From an uncultured Hyphomicrobiales bacterium (GTDB lineage Bacteria > Pseudomonadota > Alphaproteobacteria > Rhizobiales > Beijerinckiaceae), in the NCBI GenBank assembly GCA_903932565.1, contig CAIZGQ010000795.1:1-8308 (forward strand): DNA of 8,308 nucleotides, written 5' to 3'. Numbering within the stretch: position 1 is the stretch's first letter; the number at the start of each line of letters is the position of its first letter. The position numbers and the translations under genes are program-made. Of the stretch, positions 1-5,964 are shown piece by piece. The notes under the pieces are model-generated. The model did no database searches, had not been told where the DNA came from, and saw only the letters and a program-made list of their open reading frames with translations.

Positions 1-94
1 ACCAATCGGATTGCTTCCCGCCGAGCGGCATCAGGGGATAGCGAACCTGATCGGTTGAGATCACATGCGTGTGGGTATCAACAATGTCAAACAC
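1..94 (-). CDS. Amidohydrolase family 2 (HxH type), N-terminal fragment cut by window edge
   Basis: Only the first 31 codons are inside the window, read leftwards from a GTG at 94-92. The visible protein begins MFDIVDTHTHVIS and continues to a segment reading YPLMPLGGKQSDW. The D6-T-H8-T-H10 stretch right after a short beta strand is the HxH metal-binding signature of TIM-barrel amidohydrolases. The following YPL-P-GG-SDW segment resembles small metal-dependent hydrolases of the COG3618/amidohydrolase-2 group. I chose GTG because a TAG stop lies in frame about 11 codons upstream, no ATG intervenes, and a strong GGAGGAG ribosome-binding site (107-101) sits 6 nt before it. The gene diverges from the amidohydrolase at 266 and probably takes part in the same pathway. 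Membership of the superfamily is fairly secure; the reaction is unknown because the rest of the barrel is missing. Confidence 0.8.
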   Translation of the reverse strand, partial: MFDIVDTHTHVISTDQVRYPLMPLGGKQSDW

Positions 95-100
95 AGCAAA

Positions 101-107
101 CTCCTCC
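101..107 (-). promoter_or_regulatory. Ribosome-binding site deciding the GTG start at 94
   Basis: Read on the minus strand this is GGAGGAG, a near-ideal Shine-Dalgarno sequence, 6 nt upstream of the GTG codon at 94-92. It is the main reason for calling a gene here, together with the HxH motif that follows the start. Confidence 0.75.
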
Positions 108-176
108 AGATCGATGCGACCCTCCTACACCCCAAGCACACAGGTGTCATCCGCAAGTTCACGCGCGTTTATTGAT

Positions 177-196
177 CCTTGCATATCTTTGCAGGG
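177..196. promoter_or_regulatory. Imperfect operator-like dyad in the divergent region
   Basis: The left arm CCTTGCA (177-183) and the right arm TGCAGGG (190-196) match as an inverted repeat at 6 of 7 positions, separated by 6 bp. A 20-bp dyad of this size is typical of a dimeric repressor or activator site. It overlaps the -35 element of the candidate plus-strand promoter and could serve either of the two divergent genes. No regulator gene is visible in the window, so the binding protein is unknown. Confidence 0.35.
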
Positions 197-217
197 TAAA
201 TGTAGCTGCCCTATAGT
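189..217 (+). promoter_or_regulatory. Candidate sigma70-type promoter for the amidohydrolase at 266
   Basis: TTGCAG (189-194) and TATAGT (212-217) are separated by 17 bp, the ideal spacing. The -10 element matches the consensus at 5 of 6 positions and the -35 at only 3 of 6, which would suit a promoter needing activation. The predicted transcript start near 224 leaves a leader of roughly 40 nt. This was found by eye only. Confidence 0.35.
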
Positions 218-265
218 TCGGTCAACATCAACCTTTCTGTTCACCTCTCAACTGCATGAGCCCCC

Positions 266-1225
266 ATGTTCAAGAACTTACCTGTCATTGCGATCGAAGA
301 ACATTTTTGGGATCGCGAACTTGCGGCTCAATTGGAAGGGGCCGAGGGCCGCCGGTCGCAAAAGCAATTGGATCGTTTGTTTGATATCGGCGAATTGCGT
401 CTGCGCGAGATGGATGCGCATGGCATCGAAATGCAAGTCCTGTCGCACGGTGCGCCGTCCTCGCAAAAGCTTGATGCTGCGATCTCGGTCGACCTCACGC
501 GTCGCGTGAATGACAGGCTCGCGGAGATGATTGCAAAACATCCCACGCGATTTGCGGCATTCGCCAATTTGCCGACAGCCCATCCCGAGGCGGCGGCACG
601 GGAATTGGAGCGCGCGGTGAAGGATCTTGGCTTCAAAGGCGCCATGATCCACGGGTTGACGAATGGGTTGTTCCACGATGACAAGCGCTTCTGGTGCATT
701 TACGAGATGGCCGAGACGCTTGATGTGCCGATCTACTTTCATCCCTCGTTCCCGAATGCCAACGTCGCCGCTGCCTATTATGAGGATTATGCCGCGCAAT
801 ATCCGCAGGTGATCCGCGCTGCATGGGGCTATACAATCGAAACAGCGACGCAGGCGATCCGCCTCATCTTGAGTGGCTTGTTTGAGACCCATTCAAAGTT
901 AAAGATTATTCTCGGGCACTTTGGCGAAACGCTGCCCTATCAGCTTTGGCGCATTGATAGTGCATTGCGACGCCCCGGACAGGCTCAGGTTGATTTTCGC
1001 GGCCATTTCACGCGTAATTTTTACATCACCACCAGTGGCCACTTCTCAACGCCAGCCCTCGTGTGTGCGATGATGGAGATGAGCATGGATCATATTCTTT
1101 TTGCGATCGATGACCCCTTCGTTGAAAATCACGTGGCGTTCGACTGGCTCAAGACCCTGCAGATTTCCGACCATGACATGGGAAAGCTCCTCAGCGGCAA
1201 CGCGAAAAAACTGCTGAAACTGTGA
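266..1225 (+). CDS. Amidohydrolase family 2 / ACMSD-like metal-dependent decarboxylase or hydrolase
   Basis: This is a complete 319-residue TIM-barrel protein of the amidohydrolase-2 (ACMSD) family, and its length is normal for that family. The first strand ends in E11-E-H13, the E-x-H form of the metal site known from gamma-resorcylate decarboxylase, rather than H-x-H. Other expected active-site residues are visible: H159 (FHP), H218 within LGHFGE (E221 also conserved), and D282 in AIDDPF, where relatives usually read DYPFE. Known relatives decarboxylate aromatic acids such as gamma-resorcylate or 2,3-dihydroxybenzoate in the cytoplasm without oxygen. Some unstudied members may be hydrolases. 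No signal peptide is seen. The ATG at 266 gives the usual N-terminus but has no good Shine-Dalgarno sequence; another ATG at 256 is out of frame. The family is secure and the substrate unknown. Confidence 0.92.
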   Translation: MFKNLPVIAIEEHFWDRELAAQLEGAEGRRSQKQLDRLFDIGELRLREMDAHGIEMQVLSHGAPSSQKLDAAISVDLTRRVNDRLAEMIAKHPTRFAAFANLPTAHPEAAARELERAVKDLGFKGAMIHGLTNGLFHDDKRFWCIYEMAETLDVPIYFHPSFPNANVAAAYYEDYAAQYPQVIRAAWGYTIETATQAIRLILSGLFETHSKLKIILGHFGETLPYQLWRIDSALRRPGQAQVDFRGHFTRNFYITTSGHFSTPALVCAMMEMSMDHILFAIDDPFVENHVAFDWLKTLQISDHDMGKLLSGNAKKLLKL

Positions 1226-1256
1226 GGGGGCAGGCACCCGTTCTGCCTAAAAAATA

Positions 1257-1266
1257 GAAACGTTTC
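1257..1266. promoter_or_regulatory. Perfect palindrome, LacI-family-like operator core
   Basis: GAAACGTTTC is a perfect 10-bp palindrome with a central CG. LacI/GalR-family operators typically have an AACGTT-like core. The symmetry does not extend beyond 10 bp and no regulator gene is present in the window, so assignment to that family is only a resemblance. Confidence 0.3.
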
Positions 1267-1309
1267 CCGCTTTTGTGGCTTTGTATGGTGCAGGCCACGG
1301 CGGCATTTT

Positions 1310-1359
1310 GTGTAATTTACCCAATTTGCGTGCATTTGCATTTATATTGGGCATTACAC
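1310..1359. repeat. Spaced two-part inverted repeat upstream of the transporter operon
   Basis: The left arm is GTGTAAT (1310-1316), a TTA spacer and CCCAAT (1320-1325). The right arm is ATTGGG (1346-1351), a single C and ATTACAC (1353-1359). Thirteen bases pair exactly across a 20-nt centre, with unequal internal spacers of 3 and 1 nt. The left arm also contains the small palindrome GTAATTTAC (1312-1320). The AT-rich arms and the lack of a following T-run argue for a protein-binding site rather than a terminator. The arm centres lie about 35 bp apart, which could place two bound subunits on similar faces of the helix. Confidence 0.5.
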
Positions 1360-1377
1360 CACTCATCATCCGTGCCG

Positions 1378-1391
1378 TTTCAGCTGTGAAA
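1378..1391. promoter_or_regulatory. Small dyad TTTCA-N4-TGAAA
   Basis: TTTCA (1378-1382) and TGAAA (1387-1391) form an exact 5-bp inverted repeat around GCTG, just before the strong hairpin. It may be part of a regulatory site, but a repeat this short can occur by chance. Confidence 0.2.
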
Positions 1392-1398
1392 TCAGTGC

Positions 1399-1438
1399 CG
1401 GGCGTCGGCCGCGCTGTGGCGATACAGCCCGACGCCCG
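1399..1438 (+). promoter_or_regulatory. Strong two-part hairpin in the leader of the transporter mRNA
   Basis: CGGGCGTCGG (1399-1408) pairs perfectly with CCGACGCCCG (1429-1438). Inside it, GCTGT (1413-1417) pairs with ACAGC (1424-1428) around a 6-nt loop, so the whole folds as 15 base pairs with one 4-nt bulge (1409-1412). No T-run follows on either strand, so it does not look like an intrinsic terminator. It ends 55 nt before the binding-protein start codon and could stabilise the mRNA, control translation or form part of an attenuation device. No riboswitch class was recognised. Confidence 0.55.
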
Positions 1439-1482
1439 CATTGGCATGCGCCTTGCGACCCTACTGTCAGCAAAATCCACCT

Positions 1483-1487
1483 GAGGA
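1483..1487 (+). promoter_or_regulatory. Ribosome-binding site for the binding-protein gene
   Basis: GAGGA lies 6 nt before the ATG at 1494 and fixes that start. It overlaps an out-of-frame ATG at 1487, which therefore cannot use it. Confidence 0.7.
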
Positions 1488-1493
1488 TGTCTG

Positions 1494-2675
1494 ATGTTGT
1501 CTCGCCGTCTGTTGTCTGTCTCAAGCTTGTCGCGCCTGTCCTCGGTCCTGCTCCTGTCTGTCGCCGTGACGAATGTGAGCGCACCTGCTTTCGCGCAAGG
1601 CGCGACGTGCGCGGGGCCGATCACGATTGGCCTGACGACGCCCACCACCGGCAATTTGGCGCTGCTTGGCATCCAGGCAAAGAACGGTGTCGAGTTTGCC
1701 GTTGAGGAAATGAACAAGGCGGGCGGTATTGCGGGCCAGCAGATTAACCTTCTGGCAGAAGATACGGGTGCATCTTCAACGGACGCGCTCAACGCCATGA
1801 ACCGCATCATCGAGCAGAAGCCACTCGTGGTCTTCGGCTCTATGATCAGCCCGCATGTTTTCACCCAGACGCCGAACGTGGCGAAGGCTGAAATTCCATT
1901 TCTTGTGGCCGCGACAAATGCCAAGGTCACCCAGCAAAATGTCCCATGGCTGCTGCGCATTCATGCGCATGATGGCCAGCTCGCCGATCTCATTCCACGC
2001 TATCTCGTCAATGACCTCAAGAAGAAAGCGCCTGGCATCATTGCGGTGGCGGATGATTATGGGCTTGGCGCTTCAAAGGGCATCCAGGAAACACTGGCTG
2101 GCTTGAATGTTAAAGCCGTTGCTGTGACGTCCTATGCACCCAGCGACAAGGACATGACTGCGCAATTGTTGCAGATCAAGGACGCCGGTGCCGACAGCAT
2201 CATCCTGTTTGGGCGTCCGGCGGACGTTGCCGTCGTCATGAAGCAGATGGACGAACTTGGAATTACCCTGACGTTGATTGGCAATTCCAGCACGGTGGCG
2301 CAGACAACGCTTGCCAATCTGTCCGCGCAGGCTGCCAATGGTGCTTATGCGATTGGCGGCATGATCCCGCAGACAAGCACGGATCCAAAAGTTCTCGATT
2401 GGGCAAGCCGCGTGATGGCGCGCTACAAAGTGCCGGCGGACAATTTCACGGTTGCCTATTATGACGCGATGCAGCTTTTGAAGCAGACAATCGAAAAAGT
2501 TGGATGTGACAAAACGGCAATTCGCAACAGCCTGCAGGCCACGAAGGACTGGAAGGGCATGTTGATCTCCTATGTTGCCGATGCGCGCGGAGACCTAGCG
2601 CACACACTCGGCATCTACAAGAACGACGGAAAAACACCGAAGCTCGTGGGCACGATCAAAGAACCGGGCTTCTGA
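1494..2675 (+). CDS. Periplasmic substrate-binding protein of a branched-chain amino acid/amide-type ABC transporter
   Basis: A 393-residue protein of the Peripla_BP_6 (LivJ/LivK, HAAT) class. Residues 1-34 form a long Sec signal peptide: arginines at 4, 5 and 14, a hydrophobic core around 15-25, and a likely cleavage after A34 in the AFA-QG site. The mature part starts with strand ITIGLTTPTTGNLALLG (about 43-59), the usual first substrate-contact region, followed by A-KNGVEFAVEEMNKAGGI (62-79). The second lobe carries AVADDYGLG (184-192), and the late segment AYYDAM (321-326) is also typical. Only two cysteines are evident, C39 and C338, which may form a disulfide. Its role is to capture the solute in the periplasm and deliver it to the permeases encoded just downstream. 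Relatives bind amino acids, amides, urea, short acids or aromatic acids, so the ligand cannot be named. Confidence 0.93.
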   Translation: MLSRRLLSVSSLSRLSSVLLLSVAVTNVSAPAFAQGATCAGPITIGLTTPTTGNLALLGIQAKNGVEFAVEEMNKAGGIAGQQINLLAEDTGASSTDALNAMNRIIEQKPLVVFGSMISPHVFTQTPNVAKAEIPFLVAATNAKVTQQNVPWLLRIHAHDGQLADLIPRYLVNDLKKKAPGIIAVADDYGLGASKGIQETLAGLNVKAVAVTSYAPSDKDMTAQLLQIKDAGADSIILFGRPADVAVVMKQMDELGITLTLIGNSSTVAQTTLANLSAQAANGAYAIGGMIPQTSTDPKVLDWASRVMARYKVPADNFTVAYYDAMQLLKQTIEKVGCDKTAIRNSLQATKDWKGMLISYVADARGDLAHTLGIYKNDGKTPKLVGTIKEPGF

Positions 2676-2683
2676 AATCATCC

Positions 2684-3550
2684 ATGGGACAGCTTGTCAT
2701 CAACGGCCTGGCGCTCGGCAGCATATATGCCATCGTAGCGCTGGGCCTTCTCCTCATTTTCAACACCGTGCAGATCGTCAATTTCGCGCAGGGGCAGCTC
2801 CTGATGCTGGGTGCCTTCCTTGGCATCACGGGCGCTGTCACGCATGAGCTTCCGATTGGCTTTGCCTGGATTGTGACGCTGGTTGCCATGATGGCACTGG
2901 GTCTGGTGTTCATGGCCATCGTGTATTTCCCACTGCGCGGCAAGCCACCGTTCCTGATTATCCTCACGACCGTCGCAATGGGGATCGTGCTTGAAAATCT
3001 GGCCCTCATTATCTGGGGGCCGCTTCCGGTTTCGCTCCCTTCGCCGCTCACGGGCCGACCACTTCGGTTTTCGGGTGTCGTTCTGTCGATGCATCAGATT
3101 GTCATTTTTTCAACGACCGCATTCATCCTTCTGGCGCAATGGCTTTTTCTCACGCGCACACGCTTTGGCATCATGATGCAAGCGACCTCGCAGGATCTGC
3201 AGACCGCACGCCTCGTGGGCATCCGCGTCAATCGTACCATCGCCGTCGCGTTCGCGCTTGGCTCGGCGCTCGCTGGTCTTGGCGGATTACTTGTTGCGCC
3301 GATTTTTCTCGCCGAGCCAACCATGGGCGGCATTCTCGGGCTCAAGGCTTTTGTGGTGAGCGTGATCGGCGGCTTTGGCAGCCTTCCCGGTGCGGTGATT
3401 GCCGGCCTATCGCTCGGGCTGATTGAGACGTTCGGCGCACGCTACATATCATCCGATTATCGCGATGCTTACGCGTTTGTGATCATGATCATCGTGCTGT
3501 GTGTGTGGCCGCGTGGCCTGTTCGGCGAAAAGTCGAGTGAGCGCGTATGA
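2684..3550 (+). CDS. LivH-type ABC transporter inner-membrane permease
   Basis: A 288-residue hydrophobic permease of the branched-chain amino acid transporter family and one half of the transmembrane channel. Family hallmarks are NGLALGSIYAIVALGL (7-22), NFAQGQLLMLGAF (33-45), an extended helix ending LEN (103-105), and the coupling-loop region around A167-TSQDLQTARLVGI-R181 that contacts the ATPases. The C-terminal part has VSVIGGFGSLPGAVIAGL (225-242). About eight membrane segments are apparent by eye. The start lies 8 nt after the binding-protein stop with no clear Shine-Dalgarno sequence, which suggests translational coupling. No intergenic hairpin separates it from the binding-protein gene, although many such operons use one to raise binding-protein output. 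Confidence 0.93.
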   Translation: MGQLVINGLALGSIYAIVALGLLLIFNTVQIVNFAQGQLLMLGAFLGITGAVTHELPIGFAWIVTLVAMMALGLVFMAIVYFPLRGKPPFLIILTTVAMGIVLENLALIIWGPLPVSLPSPLTGRPLRFSGVVLSMHQIVIFSTTAFILLAQWLFLTRTRFGIMMQATSQDLQTARLVGIRVNRTIAVAFALGSALAGLGGLLVAPIFLAEPTMGGILGLKAFVVSVIGGFGSLPGAVIAGLSLGLIETFGARYISSDYRDAYAFVIMIIVLCVWPRGLFGEKSSERV

Positions 3551-4485
3551 AAACCAAGGCACTGATTCTTGGCCTTTGCGCATGTGGCATCGCGATCATT
3601 CCGTCCCTGCTGGGCGAGGGCTATCTGATTCAAGTTTTGAATCTCGCCATTCTCAACGCGATTGTTGTGCTGGGTCTCAACTTCGTCACAGGGTTCACCG
3701 GCCAGATCAATTTTGGGCAGGCCGCGTTTTTCGGTCTTGGCGCTTATGCCACGGGCATCGCCACACTTGCTGGCGCGCCATGGCTCGCAGCTTTGTTTTT
3801 GTCAGGTTTGGTAGCGGCCATCGCAAGTCTTGCGCTCGGCGTGCCGACGCTCCGGCTGCGCTCGTATTACCTTGCCATGACGACAATCGGCTTTGGTGAA
3901 ATCGTGCGCCTTGTCCTTATTCATTGGGAAGAGGTGACCGGCGGAACGTCCGGGCTTCGCGCCATTCCACCGATTTCAGCTTTTGGCTTTCGCGTGGAAA
4001 GCCAGATGGCGAGCTATTACGTGCTGGTTTTTGCGCTGGCGCTGGCCATTTTGTTTGCGCTACGGATTCGCAATTCGAGCTTTGGCCGCGCCATGATCGC
4101 AACGCGCGATAGTGAAGTTGCCGCGGAATTGTCCGGGGTCAACACGATCCGCGTCAAGGTGCTGGCCCTGATGATCGGCGCGATCTATGCGGGCCTGGCC
4201 GGGTGTTTTTTCGCCTCCACAATTCACTACATCAGCCCGGACAGCTTCACCAACCGGCAGGCGGTGCTGTTGCTCACCATGCTCATCATTGGTGGCACGG
4301 GTTCCATCTGGGGTGCTGTGGCGGGAGCCATCGGGCTGACAATGTTGCCGGAAGCGTTTCGCTTTCTCGATCAATGGTATCTCGTCTTGTATGGCTCGGC
4401 CGTGATCGCTGTTATCTCGTTCGCGCCCGGTGGGCTTGCCTCCGCCATTCCCAACGTGGTCACGCGCTTGAAAGCTGCGCGATGA
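3547..4485 (+). CDS. LivM-type ABC transporter inner-membrane permease
   Basis: A 312-residue partner permease of the LivM class. Visible signatures include LNLAILNAIVVLGLNFVTG (31-49), TGQINFGQAAFFGLGAY (51-67), the LRLRSYYLAMTTIGFGEI segment (102-119), and TGGTSGLRAI (131-140). The cytoplasmic coupling loop is around GRAMIATRDSEVAAELSGV (180-198), and the late signature is IIGGTGSIWGAVAGA (247-261). It pairs with the LivH-type protein to form the channel. It overlaps the preceding gene by the ATGA at 3547-3550. An in-frame TGA immediately upstream makes this the first possible start, so translation probably re-initiates from the upstream gene. The length is typical of short LivM forms without an extended N-terminus. 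Confidence 0.93.
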   Translation: MKTKALILGLCACGIAIIPSLLGEGYLIQVLNLAILNAIVVLGLNFVTGFTGQINFGQAAFFGLGAYATGIATLAGAPWLAALFLSGLVAAIASLALGVPTLRLRSYYLAMTTIGFGEIVRLVLIHWEEVTGGTSGLRAIPPISAFGFRVESQMASYYVLVFALALAILFALRIRNSSFGRAMIATRDSEVAAELSGVNTIRVKVLALMIGAIYAGLAGCFFASTIHYISPDSFTNRQAVLLLTMLIIGGTGSIWGAVAGAIGLTMLPEAFRFLDQWYLVLYGSAVIAVISFAPGGLASAIPNVVTRLKAAR

Positions 4486-5264
4486 GCGAGAAAATGCTTC
4501 TGCAGGCGAAGGGAATTGTCAAACGCTTTGGCGGCGTCTCGGCGTTGGATGGCGTGGATCTGAATGTGCCGCAAGGCATCATCCAGGCAGTGATCGGCCC
4601 CAATGGGTCGGGCAAGACGACGCTCATCAACTCCTTGTCTGGAACATATGTGCCGGACGAGGGATCGATTCAACTCAACGGCGCTGAGCTTGTGGGCGCG
4701 CGACCACACAAGATTGCACAGCAGGGTCTGGCGCGAACCTTTCAAAACATTCGCCTCTTTGGCACATTGTCTGTGCTGGACAATGTGAAAGTTGCGGCAC
4801 AGCGCCATACGCCTGTGACGCTTCTGGATGTGATGCTGAAGACAGGCGCCCACAAATTGGCAGAACGAGAGACGGAGGAGCGGGCCCGCGCAGCGCTCGA
4901 TCTCGTCGGGCTTGGTACGCGCGCGTTGGATCGCGCAAACGCACTCCCTTATGCGCAGCAGCGACTTCTTGAAATTGCCCGTGCGATTGCAGCTGAACCC
5001 TTGATGCTGCTTTTGGATGAACCAGCAGCGGGCATGACCATGACCGAAGCGCTGGCTCTGCTTGAGATCATCCAGAATTTGCGAAAGCGCATCGGCATTA
5101 CGGTGCTTTTGGTCGAGCACAATGTGCGCCTCGTTATGGGAATCTCAGATCGTATCGCGGTTCTGGATTTTGGTCGCAAGATTGCCGAGGGCACACCAAG
5201 CGAAATTCAGAAAGATCCCGCCGTGATAGCGGCTTATCTTGGACGCAGGCGCGCCCATGCTTGA
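4482..5264 (+). CDS. LivG-type ABC transporter ATP-binding protein
   Basis: A 260-residue nucleotide-binding subunit, one of the two ATPases that power the transporter. The Walker A is GPNGSGKTT (39-47), the Q-loop is at Q88 in TFQN, the Walker B ends in LLLDEP with D179 and E180, and the H-loop histidine is H213 in VEHN. The ABC signature is the relaxed LivG form LPYAQQRLLEIARA (155-168) rather than LSGGQ. The D-loop reads PAAGMTMTE (181-189), where LivG proteins often have NP before the glutamate. The reading frame is open far upstream, but the ATG at 4482 overlaps the livM-type stop as ATGA and gives the canonical N-terminus, so this start was preferred. No good Shine-Dalgarno sequence is visible, so coupling to the upstream gene is likely. 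Confidence 0.93.
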   Translation: MSEKMLLQAKGIVKRFGGVSALDGVDLNVPQGIIQAVIGPNGSGKTTLINSLSGTYVPDEGSIQLNGAELVGARPHKIAQQGLARTFQNIRLFGTLSVLDNVKVAAQRHTPVTLLDVMLKTGAHKLAERETEERARAALDLVGLGTRALDRANALPYAQQRLLEIARAIAAEPLMLLLDEPAAGMTMTEALALLEIIQNLRKRIGITVLLVEHNVRLVMGISDRIAVLDFGRKIAEGTPSEIQKDPAVIAAYLGRRRAHA

Positions 5265-5964
5265 GATTGAAAACCTTGTTGTCAGCTATGGCCACATTGA
5301 AGCGCTGAAAGGCATTTCACTGCGCGTGGAGGCCGGTGAAATCGTCTCCATCGTGGGGGCAAATGGTGCTGGCAAGACAACATTATTATCCGCCATCTCC
5401 GGCCTTTTGCGCCCGCGCGAGGGCGACATTCGCTGGCTCGGCCAGTCCATCACGCGCGTTGCCGTAGAGGCGCTGGTCGGGCAGGGCATCTCGCACTGTC
5501 CGGAAGGACGCCGCATTTTTCCCGGCCTGACGGTGATGGAAAATCTGCTCACCGGCGCGTCAGCCCGCCCGCGCGGGGCAGACCTCAAAGCAGATCTTGA
5601 TCTCATTTTTGAGTTGTTCCCACGCTTGGCTGAGCGCCGCACGCAAGGCGGCTGGTCCATGTCTGGCGGCGAGCAGCAGATGCTGGCCATCGGGCGCGCG
5701 CTGATGAGCAAGCCGAAGCTCCTGATGCTGGATGAGCCATCACTTGGGCTTGCGCCCATCATTGTTGAGCAGGTTTTCGACCGCGTGCAGGAACTCAACC
5801 GAAAGACAGGACTGTCCATTCTTCTGGTTGAGCAAAATGCTGCCATGGCGTTAGAGATTTCCGCGCGTGCCTATGTGTTGGAGACCGGACGCGTCACATT
5901 GTCGGGCGACGCTGCGGTTCTCGCCGATGACCCGCGCATTCAGGAGGCTTATCTTGGTGGCTGA
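5257..5964 (+). CDS. LivF-type ABC transporter ATP-binding protein
   Basis: A 235-residue second ATPase of the transporter. The Walker A is GANGAGKTT (34-42). The Q-loop region reads CPEGRRIFP (81-89), the PEGR form usual for LivF. The ABC signature is MSGGEQQ (135-141), and Walker B is LLMLDEP with D159 and E160. The H-loop position carries Q193 in VEQN, which is normal for LivF rather than a defect. I chose ATG 5257 over TTG 5239 because it gives the standard MLEIENL start and has an AGG about 7 nt upstream. With this start it overlaps the LivG-type gene by 8 nt. The pairing of a relaxed signature in LivG with a full SGGEQ in LivF is a normal feature of this transporter type. Confidence 0.93.
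   Translation: MLEIENLVVSYGHIEALKGISLRVEAGEIVSIVGANGAGKTTLLSAISGLLRPREGDIRWLGQSITRVAVEALVGQGISHCPEGRRIFPGLTVMENLLTGASARPRGADLKADLDLIFELFPRLAERRTQGGWSMSGGEQQMLAIGRALMSKPKLLMLDEPSLGLAPIIVEQVFDRVQELNRKTGLSILLVEQNAAMALEISARAYVLETGRVTLSGDAAVLADDPRIQEAYLGG
5942..5947 (+). promoter_or_regulatory. Strong ribosome-binding site inside the end of the LivF-type gene
   Basis: AGGAGG is a perfect Shine-Dalgarno core, 6 nt before TTG 5954 and 9 nt before GTG 5957, both in frame with the downstream hydrolase. It is the best such site in the operon and shows that the hydrolase is translated efficiently even though it is the last gene. Confidence 0.7.

Larger units (their letters stand above)
95..265. other. 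Divergent intergenic region between two amidohydrolase genes
   Basis: This 171-bp stretch separates the two head-to-head amidohydrolase genes and must hold promoters for both. It is visibly more AT-rich around 165-240 than the flanking genes. Visible within it are the minus-strand ribosome-binding site, an imperfect dyad at 177-196 and a plausible plus-strand promoter at 189-217. On the minus strand a TTGACC (225-220) lies 15 bp from TACATT (204-199); that spacing is too short for a confident promoter call. Confidence 0.7.
1226..1493. other. Non-coding leader upstream of the transporter operon
   Basis: This 268-bp gap holds no convincing gene; a 69-codon GTG-started frame across 1275-1484 has no family resemblance or ribosome-binding site. 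Four dyad structures stand out: a perfect palindrome (1257-1266), a spaced inverted repeat (1310-1359), a small dyad (1378-1391) and a strong hairpin (1399-1438). The section 1305-1360 is AT-rich and is the likeliest promoter location, but no -35/-10 pair with acceptable spacing could be found. No terminator for the upstream amidohydrolase is evident. Confidence 0.7.

Noticed and set aside
69..509. 146-codon plus-strand open frame from the left intergenic region into the amidohydrolase
   Set aside because: Its second half is the wrong frame of the amidohydrolase and its first half crosses the start of the divergent gene; composition is unlike a real protein.
278..892. 204-codon minus-strand open frame inside the first amidohydrolase
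   Set aside because: It is a shadow of a complete, well-conserved gene; its translation is rich in Cys, Arg and His and has no domain pattern.
1229..1247. GGCAG/CTGCC hairpin just after the first amidohydrolase, considered as its terminator
   Set aside because: The stem is only 5 bp and is followed by an A-run, not a T-run, on the plus strand, so it does not fit an intrinsic terminator.
1326..1348. TTGCGT and TATATT considered as a promoter for the transporter operon
   Set aside because: The spacing is only 11 bp, far from the 16-18 bp needed.
1275..1484. 69-codon GTG-started frame filling most of the leader
   Set aside because: It has no ribosome-binding site or family resemblance and would translate through the strong hairpin and inverted repeat; the leader reads as regulatory DNA.
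1487..1705. Alternative ATG start 7 nt upstream of the binding-protein start
   Set aside because: It is in another frame, overlaps the GAGGA ribosome-binding site itself, and encodes no recognisable protein.
1247..1960. 237-codon minus-strand open frame across the leader and binding-protein gene
   Set aside because: It is antisense to the binding-protein gene and its signal peptide, has no ribosome-binding site or domain resemblance, and runs through the leader dyads.
4371..5120. 249-codon open frame on the minus strand opposite the LivM/LivG-type genes
   Set aside because: It lies antisense to two genes with clear family motifs, its translation has no recognisable domain, and it is explained by codon bias of the coding strand.
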